DNA of 7,082 nucleotides from Syntrophales bacterium (GCA_028712015.1 JAQTRB010000075.1:1-7082), one strand, 5' to 3'; numbered from the stretch's first letter, positions 1 through 6,711 are shown. Notes: generated from the letters alone by a model not told the origin. Program-made: numbers and translations.

Positions 1-151
1 TCCGTTTGCTTTCATCGAGTTTGAAGGAAAGCTTGAGGGCGTCGCCGCAGGCAATGGAACCGACTTCGGCGACCCCGTCCGGATTTTCAACCTCCCCGAC
101 ATTGCGGGGATTGAGAAAATGTTCCCTAACTTTGTCCGTGTATTCCCACAT
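1..151 (-). CDS. nifU: NifU/IscU-type Fe-S cluster scaffold protein, N-terminal part (cut by window edge)
   Basis: Reading the minus strand from an ATG at 151-149 gives 50 open codons up to the left edge. The N-terminus (MWEYTDKVREHF...) carries the IscU/NifU hallmark NPRNVG at residues 14-19. It is followed by an acidic stretch (ENPDGVAEVG, 22-31) and then ACGDALKL (34-41). C35 in the CGD motif corresponds to the first of the three conserved cluster-ligand cysteines of IscU; the other two would lie outside the window. A Shine-Dalgarno GAGGGG (minus strand, 163-158) sits six bases before the ATG and supports this start. Family role: a cytosolic scaffold on which a cysteine desulfurase builds Fe-S clusters for transfer to apo-enzymes. 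The gene is divergent from the aconitase-family gene, a likely [4Fe-4S] enzyme. Whether the full protein is a short IscU or a longer NifU with extra domains cannot be seen, so the symbol is provisional. Confidence 0.86.
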   Translation of the reverse strand, partial: MWEYTDKVREHFLNPRNVGEVENPDGVAEVGSIACGDALKLSFKLDESKR

Positions 152-189
152 AATGAACCCCTCATGGTTTCAACGATGGCCATTCTCCT

Positions 190-207
190 CGCGGCGGCTC
201 CGCCGCG
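190..207. repeat. GC-rich perfect inverted repeat in the nifU-like leader
   Basis: CGCGGCGG-CT-CCGCCGCG is an 8-bp perfect inverted repeat around a two-base centre. In RNA it would probably fold as a 7-bp stem with a four-base loop. It lies about 40-56 bases upstream of the nifU-like start codon on the minus strand and does not cover that gene's Shine-Dalgarno. No T-tract follows on either strand, so it is not a standard terminator. It could be a leader hairpin or a protein site; the function is unknown. Confidence 0.5.
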
Positions 208-362
208 CTTACCGCAACCGTCGGTCCTGGTGCCCGGTCCGATGACAATCCATCAAACCGCCTTAGCGTTATCAATAATGCGAATTGAGATAAAAGTCAA
301 TGATGGCTCCATTTTACTATCTTGATCCGGAATTTGACGCAAAATTTACACCGGAGGGACCG

Positions 363-394
363 CAATCGAGAATGGACACAATCGAGAATGGACC
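363..394 (+). repeat. Two tandem copies of a 16-bp unit next to the operon promoter
   Basis: The unit CAATCGAGAATGGACA (363-378) is followed immediately by CAATCGAGAATGGACC (379-394); the copies match at 15 of 16 positions. The array ends exactly one base before the proposed -35 hexamer at 395-400. Direct repeats abutting a -35 element are a typical arrangement for an activator binding site, but the regulator is not identifiable from the sequence. A recent slippage duplication is the alternative. Confidence 0.65.
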
Positions 395-423
395 TTGAAC
401 ATCCGCCGGACATCATCTATAAA
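395..423 (+). promoter_or_regulatory. Probable sigma70-type promoter of the aconitase-icd-citrate synthase operon
   Basis: A -35 TTGAAC (395-400) is separated by exactly 17 bases from a -10 TATAAA (418-423). These match the consensus hexamers at four and five positions. Transcription would start near 430, giving a short leader of about 35 bases that carries the Shine-Dalgarno GAGGAGAGG (448-456). A small inverted repeat TCCG-C-CGGA (402-410) lies in the spacer and the 16-bp tandem repeat lies just upstream, so both could take part in regulation. The rest of 152-362 holds the GC-rich hairpin and an AT-rich stretch. That stretch has only a weak minus-strand candidate for the nifU-like gene (TTGACT 300-295, TATTGA 277-272). 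Confidence 0.55.
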
Positions 424-464
424 GACAAACTTATTTCATTTTATACCGAGGAGAGGACGATGCA

Positions 465-2807
465 ATGGTGAGGGTATCGAAGGGTGGCGGCTTTGTATTT
501 GGGGGACGTCTGATCGCGGAGGACGCTGATGCTTGCGGTCCGGAGGCGGTAAACCGTCTGCTGTCGGAGGCGGGTCTTGATCCCTGGAAAGGAGGAAGGA
601 TCGACCGTGAGAAGGCTCGGCGCGGGACCATGGCCCATCGCATCCTTGTGGAACACGATCGCTCGGAAGATCCACAAGTTCTGAAGATCCGTTTCGATTC
701 GCTGGCATCGCACGACATCACCTATGTGGGGATCATCCAGTCGGCCAGGGCCAGCGGAATGGAGGCTTTCCCGGTTCCGTACGTGCTGACGAACTGCCAC
801 AACAGCCTGTGTGCCGTCGGAGGAACGATCAACCGGGACGACCATCTTTTCGGTCTGTCGGCGGCCCGCAAGTACGGCGGCATATTCGTTCCAGCCCACC
901 AGGCGGTGATCCACCAGTTCATCCGGGAGATGATGACCGGCTGCGGCCGGATGATCCTGGCCTCCGACAGCCACACCCGCTACGGGGCCCTGGGGACGAT
1001 GGGAATCGGCGAAGGGGGAGGCGAAATCGTCAAACAGCTTCTGGGAAAAACCTATGACCTTCCCCGTCCCGAGGTTGTGGCGGTTTGCCTGAAGGGGCAG
1101 CCGTGCCCCGGGGTGGGACCCCAGGATGTGGCTCTGACGATCATCCGGACCCTGTTTCCCGGCGGATGGGCGAAGAACAAGGTTCTGGAGTTCATCGGCC
1201 CGGGTGTGGCGAACCTGCCGATCGACTTTCGAAATGGGATCGATGTGATGACGACCGAGACGGCATGTCTCTCCTCGATCTGGCTGACGGACGCCCGAGT
1301 GGAAGAGTGGTATGGGATCCACGGGCGTCCGGAGGATTACCGCCGCCTGGAGCCGGCGGATTTGTGTTGGTACGACGGGATCGTCGAGGTGGACCTCGGG
1401 CGGGTGGTGCCGATGATCGCGCTGCCGTTCCACCCGAGCAACGCTTGGCCGATCGCGGAGCTGAACCGCAAAGCCCCGGAAATCCTGCGGGAAGTGGAAG
1501 AGGCGGGCAACAAATTGCTTGAAAATTCCAAGCGGAAGATGCGGCTGACCGAAAGGCTTGTCGGGGGGCGTCTCAAGGTGGACCAGGGTGTTGTGGCAGG
1601 GTGCGCCGGGGGCACCTTCGACAACCTCGCGGCCATGGCGGGGATCATGGCGGGAAAGTCGATAGGGGACGGGGCGTTTTCGCTGAGCGCCTATCCGGCG
1701 AGCCAACCGATTTTGATGGAGTTGACCCGAAATCAGTCGATTGAAAAGCTGATGGACGCGGGCGTCACGATCCGGACCGCCTTCTGCGGTCCCTGTTTCG
1801 GAGCGGGGGACACGCCGGCCAACGATGCCCTTTGTGTCCGTCACGTGACGCGGAATTTTCCGAACCGGGAGGGCTCGAAGCCGGGCGACGGTCAGCTCTC
1901 CTTGGTCGCGCTGATGGACGCTCGGTCGATTGCCGCCACGGCGATCCGGGGAGGGGTGTTGACGCCCGCGACGGAGGTGGATTGCCCCCCGGTTTCGGCG
2001 AACTATGTTTTCAACGGCGGGATGTACGACAAGCGGGTCTACCGGGGATTCGGGAACGCCCGGCGGGAGGAGCCGCTGCGGTTCGGGCCGAACATTGCCG
2101 ACTGGCCGAAGATGCAGCCGCTCACGGAGGACCTACTGCTGATATTGGCCTCGGTGATCCGGGACCCGGTCACGACGACCGATGAGCTGATTCCGTCCGG
2201 GGAAACTTCATCGTACCGCTCGGACCCGGTAAAATTGGCGGAGTTCACACTGTCGCGGAAGGATCCCGGCTATCTGCCGCGGGCCAAGACCTTTCAGCGG
2301 CTGGAGTCCCTGCGTCTGGTTTCTCTGGCCGAAGGGCGCCCGGTGGGGGAACTGGCGGAGCTCTGTTCCACCGTTCAGGGCGGGAAGAGGCCCCGGTCGG
2401 AGGTTCTGCGGCAGTGGCTGGGCAGGACGGGCCTGGGAAGCGCGATCTTTGCGGTGAAGCCGGGGGACGGTTCGGCCCGAGAGCAGGCGGCCTCCTGCCA
2501 GAAGGTTCTGGGGGGACAGGCAAACATTGCTTTAGAGTACGCCACGAAGCGCTACCGGAGCAACTTGATCAACTGGGGGATGGTGCCGTTCACCGTCGAG
2601 GCGCCCGCGGCGGCGGACCTGGCTGTGGGCGATTGGATTCACATCCCCGAAATCCGGTTGGCGGTGCGGGAGGGGGCGGAGGAGATTGCCGCATTCGTGA
2701 TCCGCGATGGGGCGCGGATTCCACTGACCCTGAAAATGGAGGGGCTCTCTCCCGAAGACCGGGGAATCCTGCTGGCCGGATGCCTCATCAATTACTACGC
2801 CCGGTGA
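465..2807 (+). CDS. Aconitase-family hydratase (probable citrate/isocitrate hydro-lyase), 780 aa
   Basis: The protein covers the full aconitase fold: three N-terminal domains (about 1-500) and a C-terminal swivel domain (about 540-780). All three [4Fe-4S] ligand cysteines are present: C380 (VVAGCAGG) and C441/C444 (CGPCFGAGD). By motif alignment to mitochondrial aconitase other active-site residues are kept: Q92, H112, H150, D168-S169-H170, E242, R463 and R468 (RNFPNR), R585, S670 and R672 (GDGSAREQ). Three positions differ: the aconitase Asp100 position is C111, Ser643 is A671, and the His of the TTDH motif is E574. It resembles the divergent hydratase branch (E. coli YbhJ-like) more than AcnA or AcnB. 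Placement with isocitrate dehydrogenase and Re-citrate synthase suggests citrate to isocitrate conversion in the cytosol. ATG 465 follows Shine-Dalgarno GAGGAGAGG by eight bases; an earlier ATG at 460 meets a stop after three codons. GC content is visibly higher than in the two downstream genes. Substrate remains inferred. Confidence 0.88.
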   Translation: MVRVSKGGGFVFGGRLIAEDADACGPEAVNRLLSEAGLDPWKGGRIDREKARRGTMAHRILVEHDRSEDPQVLKIRFDSLASHDITYVGIIQSARASGMEAFPVPYVLTNCHNSLCAVGGTINRDDHLFGLSAARKYGGIFVPAHQAVIHQFIREMMTGCGRMILASDSHTRYGALGTMGIGEGGGEIVKQLLGKTYDLPRPEVVAVCLKGQPCPGVGPQDVALTIIRTLFPGGWAKNKVLEFIGPGVANLPIDFRNGIDVMTTETACLSSIWLTDARVEEWYGIHGRPEDYRRLEPADLCWYDGIVEVDLGRVVPMIALPFHPSNAWPIAELNRKAPEILREVEEAGNKLLENSKRKMRLTERLVGGRLKVDQGVVAGCAGGTFDNLAAMAGIMAGKSIGDGAFSLSAYPASQPILMELTRNQSIEKLMDAGVTIRTAFCGPCFGAGDTPANDALCVRHVTRNFPNREGSKPGDGQLSLVALMDARSIAATAIRGGVLTPATEVDCPPVSANYVFNGGMYDKRVYRGFGNARREEPLRFGPNIADWPKMQPLTEDLLLILASVIRDPVTTTDELIPSGETSSYRSDPVKLAEFTLSRKDPGYLPRAKTFQRLESLRLVSLAEGRPVGELAELCSTVQGGKRPRSEVLRQWLGRTGLGSAIFAVKPGDGSAREQAASCQKVLGGQANIALEYATKRYRSNLINWGMVPFTVEAPAAADLAVGDWIHIPEIRLAVREGAEEIAAFVIRDGARIPLTLKMEGLSPEDRGILLAGCLINYYAR

Positions 2808-2823
2808 CCGGCGGATGGGGGAT

Positions 2824-2868
2824 TCCTTCGGCCTTCGCCGCGATCTAAGGACCGCGACGTCTTTTTTT
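2824..2868 (+). other. Intercistronic hairpin followed by a T-tract
   Basis: TCCTT (2824-2828) can pair with AAGGA (2847-2851), enclosing an inner hairpin CGGC-CTTC-GCCG (2829-2840). A run of seven T (2862-2868) starts ten bases after the stem. The stem is short, has an unpaired side (CGATCT) and is too far from the T-run for a strong intrinsic terminator. It could be an attenuator or a processing site that sets the ratio of hydratase to dehydrogenase, or chance. Confidence 0.25.
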
Positions 2869-2956
2869 ACCGCGGGGGGCTGCGGACATCGAAGTGCTCC
2901 GGGACAGGGTTCCCAAAATGCAGGTTGGTATCCTGAAGAAGGCGGAACCCGTGGAT

Positions 2957-2971
2957 TCGGTTGAAAACCGA
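2957..2971 (+). other. Small hairpin just upstream of the icd ribosome binding site
   Basis: TCGGTT-GAA-AACCGA forms a perfect 6-bp stem with a three-base loop. It ends six bases before the icd Shine-Dalgarno (2977-2984), leaving that site free. This could mark a stabilised or processed 5' end of the downstream mRNA. It is short enough to occur by chance. Confidence 0.25.
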
Positions 2972-2976
2972 GATGG

Positions 2977-2984
2977 AAGGAGAG
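2977..2984 (+). promoter_or_regulatory. Ribosome binding site that fixes the icd start
   Basis: AAGGAGAG contains AGGAG at 2978-2982, eight bases before ATG 2991. An in-frame TTG at 2961 would add ten residues (MKTEMEGEFS) but lacks a Shine-Dalgarno at proper distance and is not part of the family's conserved N-terminus. The site therefore decides for 2991. Confidence 0.8.
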
Positions 2985-2990
2985 TTCAGT

Positions 2991-4196
2991 ATGGCCAAGA
3001 TTAGAGTCAAGATCCCGATCGTCGAAATCGACGGTGACGAGATGGCACGGATCATCTGGGCGATGATCAGGGAAAAGTTGATTCTCCCTTTTCTGGATTT
3101 GGATCTTCAATATTATGATCTCGCCGTGCAGAGGCGCGATGAGACGGATGACCGGATCACGCTGGATGCGGCAAATGCGATCAAGCGCTACGGCGTCGGC
3201 GTCAAGTGCGCCACCATTACGCCGGATGCGGAACGCGTCACGGAGTTCGGGCTCAAGGAGGCATGGCCTTCGCCGAATGGAACCATACGATCCTTCCTGG
3301 ACGGCTCCGTGTTCAGGAAGCCTATCCTGGTGAAGAACATCTCTCCCGCGGTGAAGAGCTGGAAGAAGCCCATCATCATCGGCCGGCATGCCTACGGAGA
3401 CATCTACAAAAGCGTGGAGATGACGGTGGATAAACCGGGAAAGATGGAACTCGTCTATACGCCGGAGGAAGGTCCGGAGAAAAGGTTATTGGTGCACCAA
3501 TACCAAAGTCCGGGCGTAGTGATGGGAATCCACAATTTGGAACAATCGGTCCGTTCGTTTGCCCGATCCTGCATTCACTGCGCCCTCGGAGAGAAGGTGG
3601 ATGTCTGGTTTTCAACGAAGGATACGATCAGCAAGAAATACCACGCCTATTTCAAGGACATCTTCGCCGAAGAAGTGGCGGCCCGTCAGGCCGATTTCGA
3701 CAAGGCCGGCATCCGGTATCGCTATTTTCTGATCGACGACGCCGCCGCTCAGCTGATGAAGCACGAGGGAAATTTCCTCTGGGCGCTGAACAACTATGAC
3801 GGTGACGTTTTTTCCGACGTGGTGGCGGCCGGCTTCGGCAGCCTGGGTATGATGACGTCCGTGCTGGTATCTCCGGACGGAAAATATGAGTACGAGGCGG
3901 CCCACGGCACGGTTCGTCGCCATTACTACGAACATCTGAAAGGCAATCCGACGAGCACGAACCCAGTGGCGTCGATTTTTACGTGGACGGGTGGAATTAA
4001 GAAGCGAGGCGAGTTGGATGGGACTCCCGATGTGACACGTTTCGGCGAGAACATCGAAAGGGCCGTCATCGGCTGCATCGAAGCGGGAATCGTCACAAAG
4101 GACCTGATGCCCCTTATGGATCCCGCACCCGCGGATCATGAGACGACGGAAGGCTTCATCGATGCCGTGGTCGAAAGACTCAAGAACATTTTGTAG
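2991..4196 (+). CDS. icd: NADP-dependent isocitrate dehydrogenase, eukaryotic-type (IDH1/IDH2-like), 401 aa
   Basis: It oxidatively decarboxylates isocitrate to 2-oxoglutarate and reduces NADP+ in the cytosol. The sequence aligns almost end to end with human IDH1 and shares its numbering through the first 140 residues. Isocitrate-binding residues T77, S94 (SPNGTIR), R100, R109, R132 (GRHAYGD) and Y139 are all present. The catalytic Lys is K210 (STKDT) and the metal-binding aspartates are D272 and D276 (NYDGDVFSD), with a further Asp in LIDD (249-250). R310-H311 (GTVRRHY) match the NADP 2'-phosphate contacts of IDH1, which argues for NADP rather than NAD. It belongs to the homodimeric IDH1/2-like subfamily, not the E. 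coli Icd type. ATG 2991 was chosen over an in-frame TTG at 2961 because MAKIRVK...IVEIDGDEM is the family's usual N-terminus and a Shine-Dalgarno precedes it. It lies 183 bases after the hydratase and 51 before Re-citrate synthase, so co-transcription is likely. Confidence 0.95.
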   Translation: MAKIRVKIPIVEIDGDEMARIIWAMIREKLILPFLDLDLQYYDLAVQRRDETDDRITLDAANAIKRYGVGVKCATITPDAERVTEFGLKEAWPSPNGTIRSFLDGSVFRKPILVKNISPAVKSWKKPIIIGRHAYGDIYKSVEMTVDKPGKMELVYTPEEGPEKRLLVHQYQSPGVVMGIHNLEQSVRSFARSCIHCALGEKVDVWFSTKDTISKKYHAYFKDIFAEEVAARQADFDKAGIRYRYFLIDDAAAQLMKHEGNFLWALNNYDGDVFSDVVAAGFGSLGMMTSVLVSPDGKYEYEAAHGTVRRHYYEHLKGNPTSTNPVASIFTWTGGIKKRGELDGTPDVTRFGENIERAVIGCIEAGIVTKDLMPLMDPAPADHETTEGFIDAVVERLKNIL

Positions 4197-4247
4197 AAAA
4201 AACGATTATGTACGTGACTATCGCTATGAGAAAAGAGGAGCAGGAAT

Positions 4248-6137
4248 ATGGCTACATGGAACAAGGACAGGAGGGTTCTCGATCACGAACATACGCAGTT
4301 CTGGAAGTTTGACCTGAAGGATGTGACGGAGCCCAACCTGCAGAAGGATGTTTTTCCATATGATGAGGTGTGTCGGATTGATTTTGACCATAAAATCGTG
4401 TCAATCAATCCCGCGGAGGATATGTTTATCACCGATACCACCTTCCGTGACGGCCAACAGGCAAGGCCGCCCTACAGTGTTCCGCAAATCGTCAACCTTT
4501 ACAAACTGATGAGCCGTCTTGGCGGACCGAACGGCGTCATCCGCCAGTCGGAGTTTTTCCTATACAGCGCCAAAGACCGGGAGGCGGTGGCGAAATGTCA
4601 GGATCTCGGTTTGCGCTATCCGGAAATCACGGGTTGGATTCGGGCCGCCGCCGAGGATGTTCCCTTGGTCAAACAGGCGGCTCTGACGGAGACCGGGATA
4701 CTGACCTCCGTATCCGATTACCATATCTTTCTCAAACTGAATAAGAGCCGAAAGCAGGCGCTGGATGACTATCTCGGGATCGTCAAAACCATCATGAGTG
4801 CGGGGATTAAACCGCGCTGCCATTTCGAAGACGTGACCCGGGGGGATATCTACGGTTTCTGTATTCCCTTTGCCATCGAGCTGATGAAACTCCGCGAGGA
4901 GAGCGGGATCGATATCAAGATTCGTCTTTGCGACACGATGGGGTACGGCGTGACCTATCCCGGGGCGGCCCTCCCCCGAAGCGTGGACAAGCTTATCCGA
5001 GTCTTTATCGAGGATGCCGGAGTGCCCGGTCATCTCCTCGAATGGCACGGTCACAATGATTTTCACAAGGCGATGATCAACGCCGCCACCGCCTGGCTGT
5101 ACGGTTGCAGCGCGGCCAACACGACGCTTCTCGGTTTGGGCGAACGGACGGGAAACCCACCTCTCGAAGGGCTGATCATGGAATACATCGGCCTCCATGG
5201 AAGCACAAACGGTATCGATACGACCGCCATCACCGATATCGCGAATTACTTTGAAAAGGAGATCGGCGTCCGAATCTCATCGAACTTCCCATTCGTCGGC
5301 GCCGGCTTCAATGTGACAAGCGCCGGCGTTCATGTCGACGGCCTGATCAAGTGCGAGGAAATCTACAACATCTTCGACACGGAAAAACTTCTCAATCGCC
5401 CAATCATTCCGATGATCACGGACAAATCCGGAAAATCGGGCATCGCCTTCTGGATCAACTCCCATTTCGGCCTTTCCAGAGAAAATGCGGTTGACAAACA
5501 TCATCCCGGCGTTTCCCGAATCCACAAATGGATTGCCGAACAGTATGATGCCGGACGCATGACCAGCGTCTCGAACGAAGAGATGGAGAAGCGGGTCCGG
5601 AAGTATATGCCTGAGCTTTTCATGTCCGATCTGGAGAAAATCAAATCCATGGCAGCGCAAGCGGCCGTGGCCGTCGTGAGGCAGGTCGTCGATCACCCGG
5701 TGATGAAGACCATGAAACCGGAGCTCCAGGAGCCGATCATGCAGCGGTTCATCGAGGAGAATCCCTCCATTCAGTTTGCCTATGTGGTGGACATGAACGG
5801 CCGTAAAACCACGAAAAATATAACGAATATCTGCGATCGGGCGAAATATGAGAACTATGGCGTAGGTACGGATCAGTCGGACCGCGAATGGTTCATCAAG
5901 CCGTTCCAGAGCGGGAAGATTCACGTGACCAACTTCTATATCTCCAAGATGACCGGGGCGCTCTGCATCACCGTTTCCTCGCCGATTATCGATGAAAAGG
6001 ATGAGATGGTCGGCGTTTTCGGGCTAGACATTAAATTCGAGGATTGGGTCAAGCGGGTGGAAGACATCGCCGAAGCGACGCAGATTGCACTTCGTGAGGA
6101 GTACGAGGCCAAATCGAAATCAGACCATTGGATTTAA
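4248..6137 (+). CDS. Re-citrate synthase-like DRE-TIM metallolyase with C-terminal Cache/PDC-type sensor domain, 629 aa
   Basis: The N-terminal part (about 1-300) is a DRE-TIM barrel: DTTFRDGQQ (63-71) holds the catalytic Arg67-Asp68, HFED (192-195) and HGHND (267-271) supply further active-site and metal-binding residues (H267, H269), and GLGERTGNPPLEG (296-308) is the family signature. Residues 301-430 form the isopropylmalate/homocitrate-synthase-like subdomain, including H362 and SGKSG (394-398). The ARPPYSVPQ and GGPNGVIRQSEFF segments fit the Re-citrate synthase group known from Clostridium kluyveri (about 450 aa) and Syntrophus. It would make citrate from acetyl-CoA and oxaloacetate. 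Residues about 465-600 are extra and resemble a single Cache/PDC fold: AYVVDMNGR (511-519), SDREWF (544-549), Y564, ITVSSPI (574-580), GVFGLDI (589-595). No signal peptide or membrane helix is visible, so the sensor should be cytosolic. Shine-Dalgarno AGAGGAG (4234-4240) is seven bases before ATG. Isopropylmalate or homocitrate synthase is the alternative, but the neighbours argue for citrate. Confidence 0.88.
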   Translation: MATWNKDRRVLDHEHTQFWKFDLKDVTEPNLQKDVFPYDEVCRIDFDHKIVSINPAEDMFITDTTFRDGQQARPPYSVPQIVNLYKLMSRLGGPNGVIRQSEFFLYSAKDREAVAKCQDLGLRYPEITGWIRAAAEDVPLVKQAALTETGILTSVSDYHIFLKLNKSRKQALDDYLGIVKTIMSAGIKPRCHFEDVTRGDIYGFCIPFAIELMKLREESGIDIKIRLCDTMGYGVTYPGAALPRSVDKLIRVFIEDAGVPGHLLEWHGHNDFHKAMINAATAWLYGCSAANTTLLGLGERTGNPPLEGLIMEYIGLHGSTNGIDTTAITDIANYFEKEIGVRISSNFPFVGAGFNVTSAGVHVDGLIKCEEIYNIFDTEKLLNRPIIPMITDKSGKSGIAFWINSHFGLSRENAVDKHHPGVSRIHKWIAEQYDAGRMTSVSNEEMEKRVRKYMPELFMSDLEKIKSMAAQAAVAVVRQVVDHPVMKTMKPELQEPIMQRFIEENPSIQFAYVVDMNGRKTTKNITNICDRAKYENYGVGTDQSDREWFIKPFQSGKIHVTNFYISKMTGALCITVSSPIIDEKDEMVGVFGLDIKFEDWVKRVEDIAEATQIALREEYEAKSKSDHWI

Positions 6138-6193
6138 ACAATGTTCCGGACTGCCCTGTTTCCAATGTTCGGATACCGCATTGTTACAGCCGG

Positions 6194-6213
6194 ACGAGGG
6201 CCTCGTGTTTTTT
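6194..6213 (+). terminator. Probable intrinsic terminator of the operon
   Basis: ACGAG-GGC-CTCGT (6194-6206) forms a short GC-rich stem-loop followed, after one G, by six T (6208-6213). It lies 57 bases after the Re-citrate synthase stop and before the convergent usp gene. The stem has only five clear base pairs, so termination may be partial. On the minus strand no T-run follows, so it would not serve usp. Confidence 0.5.
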
Positions 6214-6249
6214 GTCATGCGATTTGATGCGAATCATCTTCAGCGTGGC

Positions 6250-6711
6250 CTATATCCTGCATGAATCCGGCCTGATCAGCAGAACGGGCACATGCGATTC
6301 TTGAAGGACCCCCAATGCCACACTGCCCAGCATGAGCTTTTTCAGTCCCGTATAGCCGTGGGTGGCGATCACAATCATATCGATCCCGTTTTCCTTGGCA
6401 TACTGAGATATGGTCGTGGCAGGCTTTGCGCCTTCCAGTGAAACCGTGTTAACCTTGATTCCCTCGGAACCGAGCCGGGATTCCACATCGGCAAGATATT
6501 TGGTAGATGCCGTGAACATCGATTTCTTGATCTGATTGACGTTTATGCCTTGTGCGTATCCTTTTGCCCCTACCGGGGCAAGATCGACCTTGTATACGTT
6601 CAGAACCGTCACCTCCCCCACGGAACCATCCTTAACCAGGTTTATGACGTGGGGCAGCGCGTACTCCGCCAACTCCGAACCGTCCAGGGGAACCAATATC
6701 TTTTTATACAT
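6250..6711 (-). CDS. Universal stress protein, UspA family, single domain, 153 aa
   Basis: The protein starts MYKKILVPLDGS, the typical first strand and loop of the Usp fold, with D10 at the adenine-binding position. The C-terminal nucleotide motif is ATHGYTGLKKLMLGS (116-130). It matches G-x2-G-x9-G(S/T) except that the first Gly is Ala, a common variant in ATP-binding members. The final strand VPVLLIRP (141-148) is also typical. Length is normal for a single-domain Usp, which usually acts as a cytosolic dimer. These proteins respond to starvation, redox or energy stress; the specific role here is unknown. ATG 6711 is preferred over an in-frame ATG at 6744 because GGGAGGG (6724-6718, minus strand) sits seven bases before it and the conserved fold begins there. 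The gene converges on the citrate synthase operon and appears independent of it. Confidence 0.93.
   Translation of the reverse strand: MYKKILVPLDGSELAEYALPHVINLVKDGSVGEVTVLNVYKVDLAPVGAKGYAQGINVNQIKKSMFTASTKYLADVESRLGSEGIKVNTVSLEGAKPATTISQYAKENGIDMIVIATHGYTGLKKLMLGSVALGVLQESHVPVLLIRPDSCRI

Noticed and set aside
6..325. Two short plus-strand frames at the left edge (6-245 and 119-325)
   Set aside because: The first is antisense to the IscU-like coding frame. The second overlaps the intergenic region and has no family resemblance or convincing ribosome site.
460..471. ATG at 460 as the hydratase start or as a leader peptide
   Set aside because: It gives only three codons before TGA and is too close to the Shine-Dalgarno; ATG 465 fits better.
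441..1844. A 467-codon open frame on the minus strand
   Set aside because: It lies antisense to the hydratase gene. The plus-strand protein has clear aconitase motifs throughout, and the antisense product is rich in Arg, His and Pro with no recognisable domain, as expected for a shadow in GC-rich coding DNA.
2532..3389. A 285-codon minus-strand open frame spanning the hydratase end and the icd start
   Set aside because: It crosses two well-supported genes and an intergenic region, and its product shows no domain or ribosome binding site.
5655..6137. Reading the Cache-like tail as a separate gene or a receptor fragment fused by error
   Set aside because: The frame is continuous with the catalytic part, with no internal start signal or stop, and the linker is a plain charged helix, so a genuine fusion is the simpler reading.
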